This document shows positions 37,762 to 49,095 of a DNA stretch of 64,000 bases, piece by piece. The position numbers and the translations under genes were made by a program. Origin of the DNA: Phyllostachys edulis (taxonomy: Eukaryota; Streptophyta; Magnoliopsida; Poales; Poaceae); assembly GCA_036346405.1 (NCBI GenBank), contig CM070566.1:52815231-52879230 (forward strand). Reading direction: 5' to 3'. Position 1 is the stretch's first letter, and every line of letters starts with the position of its first letter. The notes under the pieces are model-generated. The model had not been told where the DNA came from. It was given only the letters and a program-made list of their open reading frames with translations, and made no database searches.

Positions 37762-38721
37762 CTAGTTGACAAACTTCCTGTAGTTGGGCTTCTTGGCTTG
37801 CGCATCCCGAGCTTGAGGACGCCTTTGGAAGTCCTTCTCCTCCTTGCCCTTCAGTTTTGGGCATTTAGCCCAAATGTGCTTTGGCTCACCACACTCAAAG
37901 CAGGTAACAGGGCCACCTCTCCTTTTGCTCCTCATCTTGTTGTAGACTCTTGTGAATTTTGTGGATAGAAGGGCTAAATCATCCTCAGGTAGTTTCTCTA
38001 GCTGCTCATCGCTCAATGAGTGTAAAGCGGATAATAAAAACCCAGATGAGCCAAAATCCAAAGAATCAGAAGAACTACCCTTAGATGGGTCAACCACTAA
38101 AGCCATCGACTCTGTCTTGGGGAGACGCGAGATGAAGTCAATCTCATACGTCTTCAACCTCGAGTAGAGCTTATCCATGGTAAGCTCACTCATGATAGTG
38201 TTGTCATTGATGGAAGTGATCTTCATCCCCCAGACTTTCACATCAAGAGCACCCAAGAGCTGATGTGCATTTTCAGATTCAGTGAACACAAGATCCACAG
38301 CACGTAAGTCATGAAGGATTTTTGAGAATCTTCTCCACAACTCATCCAAAGATTCACCAGATCTTTGTTCGATCTTTGAGTATTATTTCTTGAGTTGGTT
38401 CTGTTTCACTTCCTTGATCGCAGTAGAGCCCTCGTGGTAATCACAGAGGGTCTTCCAGATCTCATGAGCAGACCTCAAATGAGCGACACGCTCAAACTCA
38501 GATCGACTAAGCCCTTGAATCAAGAAGTTTCGAGCCTTACTATTTGCCTCCACATCTGAAGTGATCACATCGTCATTGGCTGGCACAACATAAGGATTTT
38601 TGACTTTAAGCCAAATTTTGTGCCCTTGAGCCTCGATGTAGGCATGCATACGAGCATTCCAGTAAGCAAAATCGACGCCATCAAACACAGGTGGTTTGGT
38701 TGAATACTTGTCAGTCGTCAT
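37762..38721 (-). pseudogene. Element D gag with zinc knuckle
   Basis: It starts MTTDKYSTKPPVFDGVDFAY at 38721, the usual gag opening of this Copia type, then LKVKNPYVVP, and a stop near 38383. The next frame (38349-37762) has MDELWRRFSKILHDLRA, LTMDKLYSRLKTYEID and the CCHC knuckle CFECGEPKHIWAKC. Two frames, one break, otherwise well preserved. Confidence 0.85.
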
Positions 38722-38763
38722 AGCTCCAAAGACCGGTTAAGATCTATGAGAAGAGCTAACCGG

Positions 38764-38777
38764 GCTCTGATACCAAT
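38764..38777 (-). other. Primer-binding site of element D
   Basis: On the minus strand it reads ATTGGTATCAGAGC directly after the 5' LTR end (...GGTCCTACA). This is the standard plant retrotransposon primer site complementary to the 3' end of initiator tRNA-Met. Confidence 0.9.
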
Positions 38778-40792
38778 TGTAGGACCGGAAAGGCGACTAG
38801 AGAGGGGTGAATAGGAGCACAAATCCTTTTTCTCCTAGTTTGAATCCAACACGATTTTCACTTCAATAGCTATGAGAGCTATGAAGATCAAAGTACAAGT
38901 ACAGGAGAAGACTTGTGTTGAATCCAACCTAAAACCCCAAAGCAAAAGACAAAAACTCAAACCCTAAATGAGTCTGGCGGTCTGACCAGCGTGCACCGAG
39001 CGGTTTGACCGGCGTGCACCGAGCGGTCTAACCGCACCTGACGATGAACAGGGAAAACAGCCCGACGCCCAAAGCACAAAATGATCTAACTTTTGATCTA
39101 CGATTCCAAACTCGACCAAACTTGAGGCACACCTTCCCAAGGATATCAAAAACCTATTCCAAGCAACGATCGTCAAGATCTTTGCCAAAGTTCTGACATT
39201 TTTCCATTTGAGTGAAGGGCGTTCAAAAACCGAGTTAAAACGAAAAACGTGATCTAAACCTTGCTCGTGAGTAAAGGATGTTCAAGATGATCCTAGAAGG
39301 GTTTCTACACATCACAGCAAGCTAGAACACCACAAAGATTCAAGAAAAAAAATCGATGGATCATCAAAAACTCTAAATCATAAAAATAGAAGGCAAGAAC
39401 AAAAGAGACTCATCTTTGAGAACTTGCTTGGATTGATTTGAGGTTGAGGATTGATGTTTACAGCCACTCCAACTTGGAGAACAAAACTCAATACATGAGC
39501 ACACGATCAATCAATCCCTAGAACCCTAACCTCTCTTTCCTTCTCTCCAAAGCCCTAAAACAAACTAGGGTTTTTCTCAATGAAGTGCTTGGGGGCTGCT
39601 GGACAGTAACCACCCCTATTTATAGCGGAGGTTAGTTTCTAGAAGACTATACCCATTGAGCACCCGTTAAGCCCACTAACAAACGGGTTTAACTCACGCA
39701 TGCATATTAAAGCGTCGTCTTCATCTTTACTTGACCTAAACCGCTTTTCCTTGCGTCGTCTTGCGCCGCGGTTTAGCCCAAGGTCACCAAGGCAGTATTT
39801 GGTGAAATTACCAAAATACCCCTTCTTGATCTTTCTCCGAAGACTAAGTCTAATCTTGGTGAAGCACTCGCCTGCTTCGCCACGTGTAGGTTGATCAATG
39901 GATCTCATCACGTCGGCAAGTCTCTCCCATTCGGCTCTCGCCGAAACCACCAAGGCACTTGCACTGACCCCCACGCCGCTTGATCCAACCCATCGCACCG
40001 AACTGTCCATTCGGTCATCCTTGTCCAATCTGCGCCATGCTTGAGTCTATTGACCTCACCCGGCATCCTTGATCGTTTTGAATCTCAGCTCTCCAAGCTT
40101 AGTCTTAATCATCCTCGCCGTTGATCGTCGTTGACCTCCAAGCAACCTGCACATTAATAGACAAAGAAATCGATTCCGGGAACAAGTTCTTCACAACTTG
40201 ACCCACGTTAGTCAAAACATGCACTATGCAACACAAATGCACTGAAACCTATGAACTTGACCTAACCAAATAATCATCGCCACCGAAGTTGGTCGATGAA
40301 CAAGCCAAATCGGTCTCGACCGCCACTTTGGTGGTCGATCCGACCACCGCCAGCGGACCGACTTAGCCAAAAATCCACCCCTGGAAATCTGAAACTCTTT
40401 GGAATTTTTAAACCAATAGAACTTTTGCCTGGAAGCTCCAAAAATAATAAGACCAAGAGTAGTAGAACCTCCTCTCTTGCCTACACCTTCTATTTTTGGC
40501 CTGGCTCAAAAATCCAAAATCATTTCATGGCCGGTCTGACCGATTTCACAAAGCCGGTCTGACTACCACTCAAAGGCCGGTCAGACCGCCGATTCGGCCG
40601 ATCGGACCGCAACACTTTCTCAGCAAACCCAGTTTAGGCATGGCCGGTCTGACCACCAAAATGGTCGGTCAAACCGCCAGTGACCCGATAGCCTGAACAA
40701 AATCCGAAAATGACGATTTCGACAAGACTTCAAAGCTATTGCCAATTGTCTCATGATCCTAAGATCATGAGCATATCTCCATGATATCCACA
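38778..40792 (-). repeat. 5' LTR of element D
   Basis: 2015 bp, a partner of 30909-32921 with scattered substitutions and small indels. It contains the same CGGTCTGACC-type motif groups (about 38975-39035 and 40528-40680). Confidence 0.92.
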
Positions 40793-40883
40793 ATAATTCC
40801 GCTTAAAACTCGTTTTAGCTAGAAGAATTTTAAAAATCGCCTATTCAACCCCCTCTAGTCGGCCTCCTCGATCCTACATTGCT

Positions 40884-41052
40884 CCTTCAACTCCTCCCAA
40901 TCATCATCCTCCATGGCCTTCGGCTTTGCTTCGCGCAGCCCTTTGGAACAACTCTGCTGCGCCAACAGATCCTTCACCCTTGTCTACCACAATCCGAAGT
41001 TACCAGTCCCGTCGAACTTCACCACTTTGAATCTGGCACCTAGCGTCGCCAT
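40884..41052 (-). pseudogene. Element G gag start
   Basis: It begins MATLGARFKVVKFDGTGNFG and runs through WQTRVKDLLAQQ and DDDWEELKEQ to the E insertion point. It is the N-terminus of the gag whose remainder is at 28600-29004. This opening is typical of Copia gag proteins. Confidence 0.85.
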
Positions 41053-41061
41053 CTCAACCCT

Positions 41062-41075
41062 GCTCTGATACCAAT
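41062..41075 (-). other. Primer-binding site of element G
   Basis: ATTGGTATCAGAGC on the minus strand, immediately after the LTR end ...TTCCAACA. It is the initiator-Met tRNA type. Confidence 0.88.
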
Positions 41076-41555
41076 TGTTGGAACCAATGATAGCCCTTTG
41101 CGTGAGAGAGGAATCACAGCACGCACATAAGAGACCCAAAATTTGTTTACGAGGTTCGGCAAAGCCTACGCCCCGGGAGCCGAATCGCGGCGGCTCCATC
41201 CGTATGAGAAGTTTTTTTTTTTCTGATTAGGGTTACAAGAGGTCGGCGGTATATATTTATACCCCAATTACATGTTCGACTTAGACTCATGCACTCTCCA
41301 GCCCACAATATTTTGTAATCCCACGCAACTGCGTCTCCCCTGTAGGGATGTGTCCGAAAGTGTACATTGTGCTCCCGCTTTCTGGACAAACCTCTTCCTT
41401 TCACCTTGTTATATACAAGACATACACAACAGAATTCGCCAAGTGGCAGGTGTTGGTTGGTGTCTGTACGACGCCGTTGCTCATGACCACCATGGGCAAA
41501 GCTAGCCAGTGTAGATGCTCAGCTCCAATGGTGTACTAGGATTTCACCACACCTC
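41076..41555 (-). repeat. 5' LTR of element G (right end approximate)
   Basis: It starts TGTTGGAACCAATG on the plus strand and shares long blocks with 6537-6979. The outer end lies somewhere between about 41520 and 41555; the TAA-flanked MITE begins at 41563. Confidence 0.65.
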
Positions 41556-41562
41556 GGGCTAA

Positions 41563-44500
41563 GGGACTATTTGGTTTGATGACAAATTTGCCCCACCAAA
41601 CCTTACCAAAATTTAGTATTGTCAACATTTGGTCACCAAATTGGCTATCAATGTTTTGGCTAAAGATTTGTAAGAAAATGAACTGAGAGCCAAAAGAGAA
41701 GGAAATATTGTCAAAGTTTGATAGCAAACCAAATGCTTGCCAAATTCAGGTCATTACCCCAAGGGTAATCACATTTTGGTGATGGATTACTATTCGCTTG
41801 CTCAAGAGAACACCGCTCCAACAAATAGTAAGCCTTTACCGTAGTTAGCACAAAGAACAATAAGATAGAAACTGTACATTTTATTTCAAGAGTAGCCACG
41901 CAAGGCTATGGTCTTTATTACAAATAATTTACAAAGATACAAAAGTGGTCTATTCTCCCTTGCCTCGCCTTGTGAGTATCGGTCGCCTACTCGCCCCACT
42001 CGCCATATATGGGGTCCATCTCACCCTACTCCTCGTAGCTAGTACCCTCGTCACCTGTGGTCTCATCAGTACCTGCGGGTCCTTCGTCCCACTCGGGATA
42101 GCTCCCGGCCGGACTAGGATCTAACAAAGGAAAATAATAGCAAGGTTGAGTACACGAGTGTACTCAGCAAGCAATTAATAACAAAATGCACTTTATGACC
42201 CATCTCTTTTCTTTACTTCATTTTCTAGATCATTTCTGCTTCTGAAAATAACCATTTAAAACATTAAGTGACAAATTTTTATTCTAAAAGACTACTAGTT
42301 ACTTCTAGAAGAAAGACATCCTAGCGGTTCTCGTAGTTTCCACTCCAGAAACCGCATAAATTCATGATTTTATATAGCACTACGCAGCTTGTACCACTTT
42401 ACCCATAGCTATCCCGAACTCTTTATGAGCTAGGTCCATCGTGATTTCCTTTGATGCGACTTGAGTTCGTAATACGTAACGCTTCAGACACGTGATTAAT
42501 TTCTCCACCCATTATTTCCGCTCGGTCGACTCGCCACCACCGAAGTTCGAGTAATGTTGGTCATTCCATCCTCTCTCGCACCCAACACTCCACCTAGTGC
42601 TATAGCACCTCTTCTTACTCCACACTCACACATATTACATACCCTGTGTGAGAGCATAATTACGTAATAAGGTAGCATTTTCTCGCGTCAAAACGGAAAA
42701 TGGTTGGCACTTAAAATACGACCTCCTAATCGAGTAAGAGTTTTATTGGTCCTTATATTTTAACCATATGTAAAGGGTCCCACCTCTTGCCTCTCTCATC
42801 CTTGCCCCGGTCCCTTTACCAACCATAATATTTACTCGTTCTTATCTCATTCATCATTCATCAATTCATTTCATCTCTTTCATCTTTCTTATTTCTTTCA
42901 TCTTCATTTCATTTATTCGATTTGATTTTTGAGAAATAGTTTTGATGCAATATATATATAATGGAGCAATATACAGTTTACATTTAATATAACTATATTT
43001 ATGTTCAAGAGAGTAGCTTGCCTTCGTAATCAGAGAAAAGGTCGTCACGATTTAAATCCAGATCAACCATCAGAGATCAGAATTTCCACTGCACGCAAAA
43101 TTCACGACGGAAATGGGATAATAAATAATTGTGCAATTACTTAGTGGTATATGTGCGCTTATTAGCACAAATAGTCATTTGGTTCTTTTTGGTATATTTT
43201 AGTTAATAACCATTTTAGGGTTTTTCATTGGTTAGCACTCCCGCCACTTGCCGTTTCTCGTATATCTGCCTGTGGTTAGAGTTGCCGATATTAACATTTT
43301 ACCTACGCCAAGAATTTATTATATGTGATTACGCCTTAATAGGTCTATCAATTTTATTAGCACAATATCAAGGCTATCGAATTTATGCGAGCAATTAAGC
43401 AATTAGCTTGATTTTTATGCCGGTGCTAAATAAATGAGTCTAGTTAAATAAATTACCTCTTTCGCCTCAAATTACTTATTTGCCTAATTTGGGAGTTCTA
43501 TCGACGACTAACCCGAATCTACGATCTCAAATTAACTTATACGTATTTTTCGCCTTTAGCTCCTACCGGTCGATCTGCCGCTAAATATTTCAACATAGAT
43601 TAAAAGGCCTAACTTACCGGTGACTCAAACGAAGATCGCAATTATAATGACAATTCAATCAATCTACCTACTTTGAATTTTACGGCAATTTTTACCAAAT
43701 TTCCTTATTCATTTTCTCCTTCTTCCCTTATTTCCTTTTTTTTTTCTCCCATTTTCCATTTCTTTTCCTATCTAAGCCCTGTTCGGCCGACATCAACCCA
43801 ACCGGCCTCTTCTTTCCCCAATCACTGCCCAATCCCTAAATTCCTCTCCCTCTCTCTTTCTTTTCCTCACTCCCCCTGGTTGCCGCCGCCGCCCGGCCCC
43901 TTGGCCTCCAGCCCCGTCGGCTGCCTTCTACCCCGCCGCCTCCGGATCTCGGCGCCCCACCGCGGCCATCCTAGCCCGCCGCCGCCTGCGCCGCCCGGTT
44001 TCGCGCTCGCCCGGTCCCGTCAGCGCCTGCTCCCGTCAGCGCCTGCTCCCAGTCCCGCCTCCTCCCGTCCCTCTTCCAGCTCGCCGTCACCGCCTCCTCC
44101 TGGCTGCTGGGTCGCCGCCGCTCCTTCTGGCCTCACCGGTGCGGCCGGGAGGCCAGCGCCGGCTCGGATCCTCCTCCTTCCTCTCTGACCCGGTTCAGGC
44201 CGCCTCCACGCGCCGCCAGGCCGGCTCGGCCATCCGGCCGCCGGCCGCTGTGGCTTTGGCTCGGCCCTTCTCCCCTTCGGCGCGCGCTCACCCGAGCCCT
44301 CCTACGGCTCGGCCAAGCCCGCTTCGGTTCTCTTCCTTCCCTAATCCCATTCTGTTACTAATGTTCTCTAAGCTTTGGATTGATTCGATTTTACATGTTG
44401 ATATTGACTCATTTAATTGATAGTTGGTGATTTGCTTACCGACATATGCTATTTCATTACTATGCATGATATGGTGAGGATTTGAGCTACTGGAGGCTGG

Positions 44501-45714
44501 TTCCGGTGATGCTTGTTGGTGGCAAACTAAGGTGGGGTGATGGTTCATCTAAGTTCCCTAAGGTATTTCCCTTTTCTCCCTAACCTCTTGCTCTGTGATG
44601 TGAGGGATTGATAGCTAGGTATTGATGCTACTTATAGTTTTAGTGATATTTGTGAATGATGGGGATGTGTAGATGAGTTACCTCTGGTTGATGTCTGGGA
44701 TGGGAAATAAAAGTCGCAGGGTCGGCCTTGGGCTGGGGCTTCCTCTTCCTTCCTGTGGTGGTTGGTCTGCAAGCTGGGAGGCTGAGGATGTGGAGCCTGC
44801 TTCACCTCCGGGCTGCCTTGATGTTCTGGTTGCAGAGAGAGGTGAGTACTTGTTTGCCTCCTGTTGGGTTTGAGAAGAGGGGAGGGACTGGGTGGTCTGG
44901 AGAAGTTTGTGTAGGGTAGTGGATGATGTGTGGGTGAAGGGCTTGCTGGGGAGAGCCTATCGGCTGGGTTATCCTTCCCTACTGGCTTATGTCGGTTTGC
45001 ACAGGGAGAGGGCTTATGTCGGTTTGCACTAGGAGTTATCTCTCTCTGTGCTATCTTCTGCCTGTGCACTAATTTATCCCTTGCCCTGTGCACTCTGAGC
45101 TATCTCTTTACTGTGCTGCCCGTGCCCTGCGTCCTGAGTTATCCTCTTACTGTTCACTTCTATCTTGTTACTACTGCCCATCCTGTGTATGGTTGTATTA
45201 ACTGACCAGGGTTGTTTGGCTAACTACTTAATGTTTTGGTTGCATGTGCATGAAAATGGTGGGAGAAAACTGGATGTAATTTCAAGGAGGGCTGTGAAGG
45301 AAGAATTGCAAGAAGTGAATTGTAATTTAATTATCTCTAGGAAATGCTCTGGATTTGATGTATGATTCATATTGTATCTATTCCCAGAGTGTATGAGTAT
45401 TATCTTTGATTAACATTTAAATTGGTGAAATGTAATCAAGGTTGTATGTTGATATGCTTTGAGATGTACTGAGGTGATGTTATATTGATAATACAAAGCT
45501 TCATATTGACAAGTGTGTGATTTGATAACTTGAGGTCCAATTTGATATTACACTCTATTAGGATTAAGAAATTTTTAATTATCATTAATTGTTAATTAAT
45601 CTTGCTTAGCTTAGTTCAATTGTGTGGGTTCTCACACTTGCCAAATTCGGTCAATTCTACCAAATTTTGGTAAAACAAGCATTGTCAGACATTGAAAGCA
45701 AACCAAACAGCCTC
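41563..45714. mobile_element. Element J: Tourist-type (PIF/Harbinger) MITE split by insertion I
   Basis: Terminal inverted repeats GGGACTATTTGGTTTG and (reverse complement of the right end) GAGGCTGTTTGGTTTG are flanked by TAA (41560-41562 and 45715-45717), the TSD of PIF/Harbinger-derived Tourist MITEs. The MITE itself is about 260 bp (41563-41747 plus 45637-45714) and is rich in TTGCCAAATT motifs. It lies just outside the right LTR of G. Confidence 0.75.
41748..45636 (-). mobile_element. Insertion I: 3.9-kb long-LTR-like element inside MITE J
   Basis: Read on the minus strand it starts TGTGAGAACCCACAC, like the left end of H. Near its other end is TCATTACCCC. It contains the GTTGAGTACACGAGTGTACTCAGC stretch seen in grass long LTRs, an AT-rich body, and a GC-rich block (43760-44330). 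Apparent proteins in the GC block are serine/proline low-complexity. Both sides are flanked by CTTGCCAAATTC (41736-41747 and 45637-45648), longer than a normal LTR TSD, so the left limit is uncertain. No gag or pol is present. Confidence 0.5.
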
Positions 45715-45717
45715 TAA

Positions 45718-46029
45718 ATTCTAAAAGACTAACATCCTAGAACTAACGCCAATTTATACCCACATCACGACATAAAAAAAAAGCCACAAATGCATCATTG
45801 ACATAAAACTTTAGCTCAATGCTTCAACATAAAACATAATAAAAAAAACATGGCAAAACATAAATAATATAGCATCGTAGAGATACAATTTGAGTATGTA
45901 AATAGCGAAGATTTCATCTCTATTCTAGCCCACCATTTCTTCATCAATAGTCGGACAAGAACTAGAACCTACAAATATAACATAAAAAGGTAAATCAAAC
46001 AGATGTATGATTAAATACAAAGAACATGA
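45718..46029. other. Intergenic, nothing recognised
   Basis: AT-rich sequence with A-runs. No coding segment or clear repeat was seen. Confidence 0.4.
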
Positions 46030-46280
46030 AATTTACATTTGTAAGAAGCTAACTTACTACTAGGGTGACATAGTTGTTTCTTACATGACCTCATTTCTTG
46101 AAAACGCTTTAAAATCTTACCATATTTAATGCTTGCGAATATGTCTTGCTCAATATAGCATATCATGCTATGATTCATTCATTCATCATTCATCTTATTC
46201 CACAAATCAATCTTAATGATGTTCATAGTTGAGAAAGGCTCTTTCTATGGTTGCTGTTGCTTGGAAACTACATCATCTAG
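46030..46280 (-). pseudogene. hAT transposase C-terminal (dimerisation) remnant
   Basis: The minus strand near 46265-46230 reads FQATATIERAF, then after a one-base shift MNIIKIDLWNKMNDE, a stop where Trp is expected, and MICYIEQDIFASIKYGKIL with KRFQEMRS. This matches the hAT-family C-terminal dimerisation region found in plant TTF-type zinc-finger/hAT proteins. One frameshift and one stop in under 200 bp show that it is a fossil. Confidence 0.6.
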
Positions 46281-47389
46281 ATTAAGTTCGACATGAGGAT
46301 TGTTTCGCTCGATGTGACTAGCTCCAGTTCCAACTGTTTCTGGAAGAGATTGGTTGGATTGTGTTGTATTGGAAAATAAGACGACAATGTCTTACTTCTC
46401 TTCATTTTGTATCCCTAATTCCTAAATAAGAAATGCAAAACTTTAGGACTACAACAAGAAACCATGCCAAATGGCTAGCTATGAGATGCTGAAAGACATA
46501 TGCTCTTAGGCAGAGTCCTAAGAGGTAAATTCCATCGTTGCTACAGAGAAACAAAATTATATCTAGTTTAGTGAATGTTTCCACAGAATTTCACATTGCT
46601 AATTGCTAAATAACATCATGTTATGTAGTCAAGAAACAGACTCATTTTTTCACCGCATTGTAATCCAAGTGCACAAATAGAAAAGCTTTGCATAGAACAA
46701 AGGAGTAACTATAGATGGATTAAATTATGCAACTATAGATACACTAAACCGCCACTAACTGAGAACAAAACACACCATGAGCCTAAAAGAAAGGAAGAAA
46801 CAAAACAGAATGCCTACCTTGAGAAGCCCAATCTTTCCGCTCAATTCATTCAGTGAAATCCAACAGAGAATAACTAACTGTACCCTGTAGAACTATGAAC
46901 ATATCAACTTCTCAAGATGAAGCTTGGATGTTCATTGGTTAAACTCTTCTCTAAGTACATGACACACTGATATGTTATTTTTACCAGTGAGAATAACAGA
47001 AGTAATAGAGAAAAACATACCATAAATGGAAAGATGAAGCTTAGTTTAAAAAAGCAATGGTATGAGGCATCAACAATAACAATTCTTGTTTCCACCTTGC
47101 CAGTAATCAACTAATCATACCTAGCACCTGCATCAAACAGGTGTGGCTGCGGCGACGGAAGAGGAGGGCAGGTGGGCGTGGAGGGCGAGCGGGCGTGGAG
47201 AGCGTGGCGGCGGTGGGTGTGGAGGGCACGGCGGCGGAAGCGGAGGCAAGCGTGAATGGGGGATTGGGAATTAGGTTGTCGGTTGGGGATTTGGGGGTGA
47301 GGCCGAGTACTCTGGATCTGCTGGTGATGGGCCTGTGTGATGGGAGGAAGAGTGGGGGAGGCTGGGCCTCGAGCTAGGCCATACGTCTC

Positions 47390-47507
47390 GGGGCTGGGCC
47401 ACTATATTTTTTTTTAGGTTAGACCTATATAAGGAGGTTTACACTGTAATGTTTTCTAAGATCTCGGGCTATAGCCTATCCAGCCCGAGATCCAGATCCA
47501 CCCCTGC
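47390..47507. repeat. Probable hAT-type element terminus
   Basis: The sequence ends ...CCCGAGATCCAGATCCACCCCTG at about 47507, which on the other strand is a CAGGGGTGGATC start, a typical hAT terminal repeat. It contains an internal TCGGGCTATAGCC dyad. It may be the partner end of the hAT remnant at 46030-46280. The opposite terminus and an 8-bp TSD were not found. Confidence 0.4.
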
Positions 47508-49095
47508 TCAGCTATGTCCATCATGGATCAGCAGCAGCAGCAGTAGTATAGGAGTATTAGATTACTGTTAATTGGTGTCCCTTTTAGGCTATACTACCTT
47601 CTTTCACAATTAAGGATGAATCTTGAATCATACTCAAATTCATTTCAACATCTCTTATGCTATTGAAGGTCTCGAAGGCAGTATGATTATATTAGTTTTG
47701 AGTCGCAGCTCATGGTTTTATTATTATTTATACTGGTGGATGTTTTTGGGATTCACTGACTACCCTACATCATGTCAATCCAAGGTAAGTTGAATGGAAC
47801 ATTTCACCAGAACTGGATTTGATTGAGATGAAAAGATTCGGTGGATGTCTGATGCAAATTCAGACGGATGGCGCTCATTTGGCATATTTCTTTGTCAAAT
47901 CATGATAACAACCTGATATGGAATGATCTTTTTTTTTCAGAGGCACTAATTATATAAGGTTGCAGAATGATGCCTTTAATTTGGAATTGTCTTTTTAAGT
48001 ATTTGGGGGTAAACTCGCGTAGATATGTAGGATGACTTTTTACAGAATTATCACTTGTCAGACAATAACTGAACTGTAAAATTCAGAAGATGACGTCTAC
48101 TGAACAAATTCTGCTCTGACTGCTCCCACAGAATCATCTCAAGCCTGAAAGATATTCTTTGGATGTTTGAGGGGTTTGAATAGGTAACTTCAACAAAATA
48201 CTGCTTTAATCAAGGTTAAGTATCTGCTGCAGTATAAAATAAGTAAAGACTATAGTCTATAGACCAAATGGAATATAATGCTACTTTTGTAGAATATCCA
48301 GTGATGGCTTTTGGTGAGGATAATATATAGGTTTCAGTTGATCGACCCAGCCCTGCAGAACATGATAAAGTCCCCACAACCTTTTTGACATCAAGAGATT
48401 CCTCCAGAGTGTACAAGAAAGGCCAGCATGACCAGCTCAACATCAACACCGGTTCTCCATAACTTATATTTATCAGTTGCTCAGCAGCAGGTGGCAGTTG
48501 AAGCTTGCAGCGCAGTTGGCAACCTAACATGACCTCATTGGAGCACAACATGGCAACAAGGCCAAGCTAACAATGCCCAGAGGACAAAGGGAGCAATCAA
48601 CATCAGTTTAACAACTCAGTTGACACCAGCTTATTTATACCAAGGTGCCTTCTGGCTCTACATACATAGCCAGCCTGTCAAATTCCAAGATAACATGTGA
48701 TGCTGCTCTATTAGATTGATTGATGCTCACAAGGAGATAGAATATACAAAGATAATTTAATCATAATGTGACAGTTTATAACCAAATGACAATAGTATGA
48801 AGCAACTGTTCTGGAGCCCTACCAAAAAAATTTCTTACAGATTGAATGAAGAAATGTAGCTGTACAAGCAAGCACCTAGCTGTCCACAACCCCACTTGAT
48901 TCTTCCTCAAGATAATTATGCAGCTTATAATCGAGCCTCAGGGCCATAAGAGGGGGACTGATATGATTCTTTTTGACGCATTTATTGGGAAAGAATTGGG
49001 AAAAGGATGGTGATGGAGGCTCAATGTTTCTGAATTATACAAGGACTGGAACAAGAAAAGGGAAGGATGAACACAAGCGTACTCTATATATGTGA
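47508..49095. other. 3' flank of the GH28 gene, nothing else recognised
   Basis: Low-GC sequence. The part next to 49095 is presumably the 3' untranslated region of the GH28 gene. A 111-codon open stretch on the minus strand (48216-48551) has no recognisable motif and is not called as a gene. Confidence 0.45.

Larger units (their letters stand above)
30909..40792 (-). mobile_element. Element D: full-length Copia (SIRE/Maximus-like) with 2.0-kb LTRs
   Basis: LTRs at 30909-32921 and 38778-40792 are highly similar over their whole length, have TG...CA ends, and lie between ATAAT direct repeats (30904-30908 and 40793-40797). Read on the minus strand, the 5' LTR is followed by TTGGTATCAGAGC (initiator-Met tRNA primer site) and the 3' LTR is preceded by AAGGGGGAGAT (polypurine tract). 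The internal region codes gag, protease, integrase, RT and RNase H in Copia order but with stops and frameshifts. Lineage assignment rests on long LTRs and the RT style (YVDDIIFGGS) and is an inference. Total length is 9884 bp. Confidence 0.92.
29010..40878 (+). mobile_element. Element E: probable solo LTR in G gag, carrying D
   Basis: It starts TGAAGAATCTAG, ends CTCGATCCTACA, and is flanked by CTGCT (29005-29009) and TTGCT (40879-40883). Reading across the site rejoins G gag (LKEQ to VVAII). Without D it is about 1980 bp with no coding region, close in length and similar in sequence to F (1710 bp). Shared landmarks include the AATTAATGACAA start region, the CACCATCTCCGGAGTGGAG-like segment at about 30570-30600, and the CTATTCAACCCCCTCTAGTC end. 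It carries (C)CGGTNTGACCGG motifs at about 29770-30205. Confidence 0.78.
6537..41555 (-). mobile_element. Element G: old Copia retrotransposon, base of the nest, split by three insertions
   Basis: G runs right to left: 5' LTR about 41076-41555, primer-binding site 41062-41075, gag start at 41052, gag to reverse transcriptase at 29004-26071, a 40-bp RT piece at 12695-12734, the post-RT and RNase H segment at 7791-7018, and 3' LTR about 6537-6979. The coding blocks are in the normal Copia order only when elements E, A and B are taken out, which leaves about 4.9 kb, a normal Copia size. The two LTRs are recognisably homologous (shared TTTGCGTGAGAG start block, CTGATTAGGGTTACAAGA and TATATATTTATACC segments) but clearly diverged, consistent with age. 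The outer boundaries and the TSD of G itself could not be fixed. Confidence 0.85.

Noticed and set aside
43673..44420. 171-codon open frame in insertion I
   Set aside because: Low-complexity Ser/Pro composition from a GC-rich block in a repeat, without any domain pattern.
48216..48551. 111-codon minus-strand frame near the GH28 3' end
   Set aside because: No motif, no splice logic and AT-rich composition. It is probably chance or part of a 3' flank.
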